From JBCAWW01 sp039024315 (GTDB taxonomy: Bacteria; Bacteroidota; Bacteroidia; J057): 19,981 bases of DNA. The translations under genes and the position numbers were made by a program. Below the pieces are notes generated by a model. The model saw nothing but the letters and a program-made list of their open reading frames with translations, was not told where the DNA came from and did not search any database. The stretch spans positions 1-19,981 of the forward strand of contig JBCCQN010000151.1 in the NCBI GenBank assembly GCA_039024315.1, given 5' to 3'. Shown here piece by piece: positions 1-6,140 of this stretch (the first letter of the stretch is position 1; each line of letters begins with the position of its first letter).

Positions 1-1
1 A

Positions 2-865
2 GAGCATGTTTGGATGTAAATCATTCAAATCTTGCCAGAATGATTGAGATAAACATCAGTTGAATAAAAGCGATCTGTGATTGGGGTGTTTTCTCATAAT
101 CCTTTGATAATCTTCTAAAAAAGCTAGCCCAAGCAAATGATCTTTCAACTTGCCAACGGCCAATTTGGGGTACAAATCCCTTTTGCGATTCGGGCTTTTG
201 CGAAACTTGTACCTCCCAATTATAGTATTTGGCCGCCTGGGTGAACAATTCTGCATAAGCTTGATCAGCTCGGATCAGTGCTAAACGCTGAGTTGCTTGC
301 TCGGCTTTCCATAGTAAATCATATCCACCTTCTGCATCCGATACATTGGCTGCAGAGACATGAATGGCAATGGGAAGACCAAGTGTATCAACCATGATAT
401 GTCGCTTTCGACCATTAATCTTTTTACCGCCATCAAGCCCACTATCTAACTTAATAAACGGCGCTTTCTTAACACTCTGGCTATCAATTGCAGCGCATGA
501 AGCCTGCCTAAAACGTCCTTGCCTAATTCGCTCTTTACCAACTACTTCTAAGGTGATTTTTCCTAATACTCCATTGAATTGCCATTGCCTGAAATAGTAG
601 TACACGCTTTCCCATTGGGGATAACGACTCTCCATATTTCGCCACTGAGAACCTGTACGGGTGATCCAAAGTATGGCATTGACAATCACGCGCAGATCAT
701 GCTTTTTCGGTTTATGATCGGCAAGATATTTTTCGATAATTTGCCATTGGGAATCGGTCAGCTCGGTAAATCTTATTTGCATAACTCAAAGTTTTGGTTG
801 ACTTCAAGTTATCTGATCGATTCCTATTTTTTCAATCAACGGCTAATTGGTTCCCAAACATGTTC
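2..865 (-). mobile_element. Complete IS5-family insertion sequence
   Basis: A single transposase gene is bracketed by short terminal inverted repeats. The left end, GAGCATGTTTGG (2-13), pairs with CCAAACATGTTC (854-865), matching at 11 of 12 positions. The roughly 0.86-kb length and one-ORF layout fit the IS5 family. The bases after the right end are TTA (866-868) and the only base before the left end is A, which would fit a 3-bp TTA target duplication cut by the window edge. Because A1 and T866 are also complementary, the true ends could be 1 and 866. The right end lies about 43 bases before the start codon of the esterase gene. Confidence 0.9.
21..782 (-). CDS. IS5-family DDE transposase
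   Basis: This 253-residue protein catalyses cut-and-paste movement of the surrounding insertion sequence. An N-terminal DUF4096-type segment (about residues 5-75, with LTDSQW and the TGSQWRNM/W region) precedes the DDE catalytic domain. The likely acidic triad is Asp100 (in AIDSQSVK), Asp173 (in RADQAY) and Glu213 (in RWQVERSFAW). The GGKKINGRKRH segment near residues 118-128 is also typical of the family. The frame is open from ATG to stop with all catalytic residues present, so the element may be active. It is read away from the neighbouring esterase gene. Smaller open frames inside it are shadows. Confidence 0.95.
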   Translation of the reverse strand: MQIRFTELTDSQWQIIEKYLADHKPKKHDLRVIVNAILWITRTGSQWRNMESRYPQWESVYYYFRQWQFNGVLGKITLEVVGKERIRQGRFRQASCAAIDSQSVKKAPFIKLDSGLDGGKKINGRKRHIMVDTLGLPIAIHVSAANVSDAEGGYDLLWKAEQATQRLALIRADQAYAELFTQAAKYYNWEVQVSQKPESQKGFVPQIGRWQVERSFAWASFFRRLSKDYEKTPQSQIAFIQLMFISIILARFE

Positions 866-908
866 TTAGGCAGGAATAATACTGAGAAATTACCACAATC
901 GGTCCGCC

Positions 909-1796
909 ATGAAAAAGAAACTACTCATCTTCCTCGGCATCCCCCTCATACTACTAGCAGGTTTTTTTATCTATAAAACCATCAAAGATCGCATTGAGGA
1001 GCAAGAGTATCGGGAGTGGGTAGCGGGTCTAGAGCACACGGCTTCGCCGAACGTGCAAATCCTGCCAGATACCGTTTTGATCGACTACCTCAATGAAAAA
1101 CGGACCTTAGCCATTTATCTGCCGACTGATTATGAAAGCGATAGTGTAGATTATCCGGTGATTTATTTTCTCGATGGACAATCGCCTTTCGATCAAAAAA
1201 TCCAGGAAGGCCAAGAGTGGGAGATCGACGAGGTGATTGATAGTCTGGCTTTATTGGGAGAGGAGCAGGCCATTGTGGTGGGTATTTATAACTCAGAAGC
1301 GCGCATGACCGAGTACAAGCCTTTCCCTTCGACCCGCTGGTATTCGGATCGGAGCGGGACTACAGGGGATCAGCATGCCGAATGGATTGCCACCAACCTC
1401 AAAGCTTGGGTAGACGCCCGCTATCGCACGAAAAAAGATCCTCAATCCACCATCATCGCCGGAGCCTCTCTGGGCGGTCTCATGTCCTACTACATGCTCA
1501 ATGAATTTCCAGAGGTCTTTGGGCGCGCTATCGTCTTTTCGCCTTCTTATTGGGTGAATGAGTTAGTTTATAGTCTTCATGAGAGCAATCCCAAGATCAA
1601 AGAGCAAAAGATCTACTTCAATGCCGGAGAGCTAGAAACGCCGACGGTGGAAAGCATCGAGAAGATGCATAAGATTTTGCTAGACTATGGCGTACCCGCA
1701 GCAAACATGAAGTTGGATGTAGAAGCCGAACTCGGGCATTGGCATATGACTTGGAACGCGGGTTTCAAGAAGGCCTATCCTTGGATTGTGCAGTAG
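909..1796 (+). CDS. Membrane-anchored esterase D/Fes-type alpha/beta hydrolase
   Basis: A 295-residue hydrolase of the putative esterase family (PF00756), which includes esterase D, enterochelin esterase and feruloyl esterases. Residues 4-22 form one hydrophobic segment, so the protein is probably anchored in the inner membrane with its catalytic domain in the periplasm. The core runs from about residue 48, with YFLDG at 86-90. The nucleophile elbow GASLGG (185-190) makes Ser187 the nucleophile. His277 in GHWHMTW near the C-terminus is the likely catalytic His, and Glu241 or Glu243 could be the acid. The substrate cannot be read from the sequence. A complete insertion sequence ends 43 bases before the ATG and may have replaced or moved its promoter. 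It may be cotranscribed with the spike-like gene at 1868, but a 71-base gap with a hairpin separates them. Confidence 0.88.
   Translation: MKKKLLIFLGIPLILLAGFFIYKTIKDRIEEQEYREWVAGLEHTASPNVQILPDTVLIDYLNEKRTLAIYLPTDYESDSVDYPVIYFLDGQSPFDQKIQEGQEWEIDEVIDSLALLGEEQAIVVGIYNSEARMTEYKPFPSTRWYSDRSGTTGDQHAEWIATNLKAWVDARYRTKKDPQSTIIAGASLGGLMSYYMLNEFPEVFGRAIVFSPSYWVNELVYSLHESNPKIKEQKIYFNAGELETPTVESIEKMHKILLDYGVPAANMKLDVEAELGHWHMTWNAGFKKAYPWIVQ
1041..1053 (+). repeat. Dispersed motif GCTTCGCNGAACG, copy inside the esterase gene
   Basis: GCTTCGCCGAACG with the local stem CGGC-TTC-GCCG (1039-1049). It lies in the region encoding the linker after the membrane anchor (TASPNV). It matches other copies at 1825, 14371 (inverted) and 15392. 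Confidence 0.5.
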
Positions 1797-1820
1797 GATT
1801 CTGAGAGGAATTAATTAGGT

Positions 1821-1835
1821 TTCTGCTTCGCAGAA
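1821..1835. repeat. Small hairpin carrying the GCTTCGCNGAACG motif
   Basis: TTCTGC-TTC-GCAGAA forms a perfect 6-bp stem with a 3-base loop between the esterase gene and the spike-like gene. The sequence 1825-1837 (GCTTCGCAGAACG) also belongs to a short dispersed motif seen at several other places in the window. No T-run follows on either strand, so it is not a standard terminator. Confidence 0.55.
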
Positions 1836-1867
1836 CGACTAATCGCAAAAAAATTAACCATACCCAT

Positions 1868-2395
1868 ATGCTACGCTTTATTATCACTTTTGGCCTACTG
1901 ATTTTTGCTTTTCAAGCCTTTGCCCAACGCACTGTCCAGCCTGACACCATTCGCCGTAAGGGGGGAATTGTCATTATGAGCAACAAAAAATTTGTTACCA
2001 TTCAAGCCAATCAAAGCAAAATCACCATCGATAGTGAAGGAGGTATTGTGATTGAGAGCTCAGAAGATATCCAAATAGAAACACATGGGGATTTTACCCT
2101 TGAAGCGGAAAATATTACGCTAAATGCTAGCAAAGACATAGCGTTCACCGCAGGTGAGGAACTAAAAAGTGAGGCTACTAATACTGAGATACACTCAAGT
2201 GCTCAAACGACAATCACCGCTGAGGCGGGTCTGGACCTAGAATCGACTGCGACCCTGAATATCGGTGGAGCATTGATCTTGATTGGCGGCGGCGGGATGC
2301 CCGCAGCGAGAATGGGAGATACGGTGGTTACAGATCCAGCCAACGGTGCCGCCTCTGTGGTTACGGGCTCGCCCACAGTATTAATCGGAGGCTAA
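1868..2395 (+). CDS. Secreted VgrG-needle/PAAR-like mini-spike protein
   Basis: A 175-residue protein with three parts. Residues 1-19 are a standard Sec signal peptide, with cleavage expected after AFA and before Gln20. Residues 33-140 are a regular two-residue beta pattern (KITIDSEGG, IVIESSEDIQIETHGDFTLEA, ITLNASKDIAFTA). This is the repeating style of the C-terminal beta-helix needle of VgrG/gp5 spike proteins. Residues 144-175 end in a PAAR-type tail with PAARMGD and GSPTVLIGG. The PAAR part is short and lacks the His/Cys zinc ligands of full PAAR tips. The N-terminal gp27/gp5 domains of VgrG are absent. Known VgrG and PAAR proteins load from the cytoplasm without a signal peptide, so the export signal is odd. 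The next gene begins one base after its stop. The fold assignment comes from pattern recognition and the function is unknown. Confidence 0.75.
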   Translation: MLRFIITFGLLIFAFQAFAQRTVQPDTIRRKGGIVIMSNKKFVTIQANQSKITIDSEGGIVIESSEDIQIETHGDFTLEAENITLNASKDIAFTAGEELKSEATNTEIHSSAQTTITAEAGLDLESTATLNIGGALILIGGGGMPAARMGDTVVTDPANGAASVVTGSPTVLIGG

Positions 2396-2396
2396 G

Positions 2397-2924
2397 ATGG
2401 ACGAAATAGGCTTAGTTCGCGGCACGATCAGATTAGTCCCTCATCAAGCAAGTTGGAAAGGGATATTTGAAGCGGAGCGAGAGAAGTTAGCGTTCGCCTT
2501 GGCGGACTCCATCCTAAAAATCGAGCATATCGGCAGCACGGCCATCCCGGGCATCGCCGCCAAACCCATTATTGATATGGCCATTACTTTAGTACAGTTC
2601 GAAGATGGGCTGGATTGTGTGGCTGCCTTAGAGGATTATGGATATTTGTATAAGGGAGAGAACGGCATTCCGGGCAGACATTATTTCCGTACGGATGCTG
2701 AGATCGTCAAATTTCACATTCATATGTTTGCGCAGGGAAATCCGAAGCTGCGCGATCACCAACTTTTTAGGGACTACCTGATCGCTCAGCCAGAGGAGGC
2801 ACAAGCTTACCATGAGCTTAAGATCAAACTCAGCCAGCAATTTGCCACAGACCGAGGCGCCTATACTGCGAGCAAAAATGATTTTATCAGTGATATCCTC
2901 ACCAAAGCTCGGGCCTCAGATTAG
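2397..2924 (+). CDS. GrpB-family nucleotidyltransferase-like protein
   Basis: A 175-residue protein of the GrpB/UPF0157 family, a branch of the nucleotidyltransferase fold; its cellular role is generally unknown. Family hallmarks are HIGSTAIPG (44-52), AKPIID (55-60), the GYLYKGENGIPGRHYF block, then HIHMF, LFRDYL and a C-terminal K-x-x-F-I. The length is typical for a stand-alone member. There is no signal peptide, so it should be cytoplasmic. The ATG begins one base after the TAA of the spike-like gene, which points to one mRNA and translational coupling. Its stop overlaps the stop of the converging cyclase gene by three bases. Whether it functions with the secreted upstream protein or merely shares its message cannot be told. 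Confidence 0.9.
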   Translation: MDEIGLVRGTIRLVPHQASWKGIFEAEREKLAFALADSILKIEHIGSTAIPGIAAKPIIDMAITLVQFEDGLDCVAALEDYGYLYKGENGIPGRHYFRTDAEIVKFHIHMFAQGNPKLRDHQLFRDYLIAQPEEAQAYHELKIKLSQQFATDRGAYTASKNDFISDILTKARASD

Positions 2925-5452
2925 CTAGGCACACGATTGAAACGAATCGGATCTTTGTCTGGATAGACAATTTCAACCGCGACTACAGACTCACCCTCTT
3001 TGACCAAGCGGATGGTACGTCCCAGATACTGCGTATTGACAAAATCAGTCTCATTGATCGGAAAAATAGGGAAGGGGTCTAAATTTTGCCCTTGAATAAA
3101 GGTCGCAAAGAGTCGATTATTCTCGATAAATAGATTAACGCCTAAGCCGTCTGGGGCAGCGTATTCTCCTAGCATTTTGTCCCAATCCGCAGCAACTTCT
3201 TCGGCCTCATAACTGACGGCATCTTTGATCGCCTCATACAACCATCCATTTTGGTAAGCCTCCGGAACTCCCTCTAATTTTGCCTTAGCCGAAGCAAAAT
3301 CGGCCTTTGTCAACTTAGCACGTGCTTCGTCAAGATTTGAATCCACATATTCTAGGCGGTAGCTTCGCCCACTTGGCTCAGTACCCAATACTGCAATAGG
3401 GTTACCTGCTTCATCATACTCAAAAACGGCTTGATGCCCCGGGGTGGCAATAAACTTATGGCTGCTGACTGGATAGTAGGGATATTTTTGTTGCCGAGGA
3501 CCGTTGATGTAGAGTTGATGACCATTGGTAGATACATTGAAATAAAAGGTCATAATCCTATCGCTATAATAGCGACCCGTCAGGCCTTCGTAAAGGGCCT
3601 CAAAATTAATTTTATCAGCGCTATCCTGCATAAAGTCGATATGAGGCGCTAGCTTATCCCAAGCTAGGTATTGGGACTCGAGTAGTTCGGCTCTTTGAAA
3701 CCATTTGCCGGCCTCTTCATATTTTCCATCAGCGAGAAAAAACTCAGCATACATTTGAGCAAGGCTAGCCGAGTTAGGAGAAGCTTCTTGGCAAGCCTTG
3801 GTTCTTTTTAAGCCTTCTCGAATTTTATTTAAACGTAATAGGCAATTACCCTCCACATAAAATAGCTCGCATGGATCTTTGCGCATGGCCTGTAGCCGGT
3901 CGATTTCCGTCAATACTTCTTCATAACGTTCCTGCATAAAGAGGTCGTTGATCAAAGTTTGACTGAAAGAAAAATTACCTGGATGCAGTTCCACCAACAA
4001 CTGAGACAATTGCAAAGCTTTTTCAGGTTCGTCATAGATTCTAAATTTGAGCTGTTTGACCCGAGCTTCAAATACCTCTGGTAAACGTTTACGATGACGC
4101 ATCGCTAAATCGATCGCCTTGATTGAGCTTTCGTCGCTACGTAAATATTGATAATAAGCTTGAGCGGCGGTATAGGCCCCCCAGGCAAAAGTTGAATCAA
4201 TCTCTGTGGCTTCAGCTAGACCTCCCACATAGCCAGTAAAATCTCCGTTCAAAATCTTAATAAAGGCCTCACAATAACGCTGATAGGCTGGCATTGAACT
4301 GGTCAGTATCTGCTGCGTCGGTAGGTCCCGCACCTTTGCCAGCTGTTCGGACTCTATCCCCAAGGCCATCTTGGTCCTTAAACTTACGCTATCTAGTAAG
4401 CTAAAGAGCTCCGTTCCCTGAAAGGATAACTCATCAAAGAGCTGCCCACTCGGAAGGTGATGCAATTTGATATCGATTTGATAGCCACCATCTTCAGTGC
4501 GGTCGTATTCCCCTCGCAAGAGATAATTACAATTGTAAGTGATGCCTTGCTCTATTGCCGAGTTTATCGGCTTTGGCTCCTCAGATTCAACAAAAATATT
4601 AAGGATATGCGGATCTTGGTCCCAGTCCATTTCGAGCGCATAGGGCATACCTAAGCCAAGCCACTTTTGGGTACTATCTTGCCCTTTATACTCAAAAGCG
4701 GAGACGAAAAATCTGATTTGATTTTCATAATTAATAGCAGTCTGTTCTGCACTAACATTGATGCCTTCAATGTTTGCTGCCTCACCAGTTGCAAATCGAT
4801 ATAAGGGGAAATAAATAATAGGTGCTAAAACCAAGAATAAGGCAAATCCACCGATGTAACGCGCCCAAATCGGGAGTTTTGCTAAGCCCGTCTTTTCGTT
4901 AGGCCCTTTATGCTTAATGAACTTTCCCTTTACATTTTTGGGACTAGGGACATCTAGCTCCGGGCGGTCAACTGCAAAGACCTCTATTTCCTCCTTGACA
5001 TTCTTAAAGGTAAAACTTCCCATTGAAGCCAAAGGAATCTCTGATTGATTCTTGAGGTATTCAGCCACTCGCTCCGAAACCATCACACTGCCCGGGCTAG
5101 CAATCGTCTCTACTCTAGAAGCAATGTTTACCCCATCACCTATGGCCTCTTCTTTAGAATAAAGGATATCTCCCGTATGTATCCCGATTCGTAAAGGCAC
5201 TTTAGGATCCTCCTGAAAGGCAATCTGCATGTCTATCGCACACTGAGTAGCGGCCACAGCTGAGTCAAAAATGCTGAGTGTCCCATCGCCATAATACTGT
5301 AGGATCTCTCCTTGATACTGCTCATGAAAACGTTCAAAGACTTCTCTATGCCGAGATCTGACTTCTATCGCACGAGATTCACTTTCCTGCATGAGCGCCG
5401 TATAGCCGACGATATCGGTAAACATAATGGCAGCGAGACGACGTGTTGACAT
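2921..5452 (-). CDS. Class III nucleotide cyclase with TPR and DUF3471-like domains
   Basis: An 843-residue protein that probably makes cAMP or a related cyclic nucleotide. The class III catalytic domain (6-162) has FTDIVGYT with metal-binding Asp13, GDG with Asp56, and GDGVNIASR with Asp106, Asn109 and Arg113. The position where adenylyl cyclases usually carry Lys, four residues before Asp56, is Gln52, so substrate choice is uncertain. One transmembrane segment follows (about 197-219). The rest should be outside: a FlgO/TolB-like segment (about 245-335), TPR-like helices (about 385-600) and two DUF3471-like beta domains (about 623-702 and 760-841). This suggests an envelope sensor controlling an internal cyclase. 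It lies 14 bases downstream of the Uma2-family gene, probably in one operon, and converges with the GrpB-family gene. Confidence 0.88.
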   Translation of the reverse strand: MSTRRLAAIMFTDIVGYTALMQESESRAIEVRSRHREVFERFHEQYQGEILQYYGDGTLSIFDSAVAATQCAIDMQIAFQEDPKVPLRIGIHTGDILYSKEEAIGDGVNIASRVETIASPGSVMVSERVAEYLKNQSEIPLASMGSFTFKNVKEEIEVFAVDRPELDVPSPKNVKGKFIKHKGPNEKTGLAKLPIWARYIGGFALFLVLAPIIYFPLYRFATGEAANIEGINVSAEQTAINYENQIRFFVSAFEYKGQDSTQKWLGLGMPYALEMDWDQDPHILNIFVESEEPKPINSAIEQGITYNCNYLLRGEYDRTEDGGYQIDIKLHHLPSGQLFDELSFQGTELFSLLDSVSLRTKMALGIESEQLAKVRDLPTQQILTSSMPAYQRYCEAFIKILNGDFTGYVGGLAEATEIDSTFAWGAYTAAQAYYQYLRSDESSIKAIDLAMRHRKRLPEVFEARVKQLKFRIYDEPEKALQLSQLLVELHPGNFSFSQTLINDLFMQERYEEVLTEIDRLQAMRKDPCELFYVEGNCLLRLNKIREGLKRTKACQEASPNSASLAQMYAEFFLADGKYEEAGKWFQRAELLESQYLAWDKLAPHIDFMQDSADKINFEALYEGLTGRYYSDRIMTFYFNVSTNGHQLYINGPRQQKYPYYPVSSHKFIATPGHQAVFEYDEAGNPIAVLGTEPSGRSYRLEYVDSNLDEARAKLTKADFASAKAKLEGVPEAYQNGWLYEAIKDAVSYEAEEVAADWDKMLGEYAAPDGLGVNLFIENNRLFATFIQGQNLDPFPIFPINETDFVNTQYLGRTIRLVKEGESVVAVEIVYPDKDPIRFNRVPS

Positions 5453-5466
5453 GTTATGTGTTTGTG

Positions 5467-6057
5467 TTATAAGCTTATTTGAGGGTCGATACCTGGTAGG
5501 CGTCTATAGATATCAGACATTTTGATTTCAGCTTGGACAGACTTTAAAAAAATGCTCTCTGCCCACTCTCTAAAAGTATGTATTTCCCAAGTTCCATCTT
5601 GAGTACGATAATAACTATGCACTCTGGTCTCATCCTGACTAATCAAGATATATTGTTGTAGGGAAGCTAATTGTCGATAATGATCAAACTTCACCCCCAA
5701 ATCAAAAGCAGCGGTACTTTCAGAAAGCACTTCAACGATGAGAATAGGATTGACCAAGGCATTAGGGTCTTGTGTACTTTTTTGGGTTTGCCCACAAACT
5801 ACTGAGACATCTGGATAAAAGGTGCGGTTGCTTGCATCAACTCGAATTTTGACATCACTACTGTAAACGGAGCAGGGACGATCCCCTAAAGTATTACCAA
5901 TTCCTCGAGTAAAATTAGCCGCAATTTGCCCATGCTCAGGACTACCCCCTGCCATCGCAGTGATCATCCCATCATGGTATTCATACTTCATATCTGCCTC
6001 GCGCTCAACTTCCAAATAGGCAGCATAATCATATGTTCCAACTGCTCGTTCGGCCAT
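5467..6057 (-). CDS. Uma2-family (DUF820) PD-(D/E)XK nuclease-like protein
   Basis: A 196-residue Uma2-family protein, a branch of the restriction-endonuclease-like fold that is common in cyanobacteria and present in Bacteroidota. Its biological role is not established. Visible family features are YEYHDGMITAMAGGSPEHG (25-43), YPDVSVV with Asp83, IVEVLSEST with Glu109, and DLGVKFDHYRQL with Asp119 and Lys123. Together these give the expected acidic and lysine active-site set. The length is normal for the family. It lies immediately upstream of the cyclase gene on the same strand and is divergent from the GH65 gene, with an 83-base shared upstream region. No partner methylase or toxin-antitoxin partner is visible, so calling it a restriction enzyme is not justified. 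Confidence 0.88.
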   Translation of the reverse strand: MAERAVGTYDYAAYLEVEREADMKYEYHDGMITAMAGGSPEHGQIAANFTRGIGNTLGDRPCSVYSSDVKIRVDASNRTFYPDVSVVCGQTQKSTQDPNALVNPILIVEVLSESTAAFDLGVKFDHYRQLASLQQYILISQDETRVHSYYRTQDGTWEIHTFREWAESIFLKSVQAEIKMSDIYRRLPGIDPQISL

Positions 6058-6140
6058 AAATACTCGCTTTAGCTTAAATATACGGAAAAATGCCCGTCAT
6101 GAATTAATTTATAGTATCAATCACAATCCTAATTCTACTT

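Noticed and set aside
5467..6057. Uma2-family gene as part of a restriction-modification or defence system
   Set aside because: No methyltransferase, specificity subunit or other defence gene is adjacent. Its neighbour is a cyclase with sensor-like domains and no recognisable cyclic-nucleotide effector gene follows, so a CBASS-type reading is not supported.
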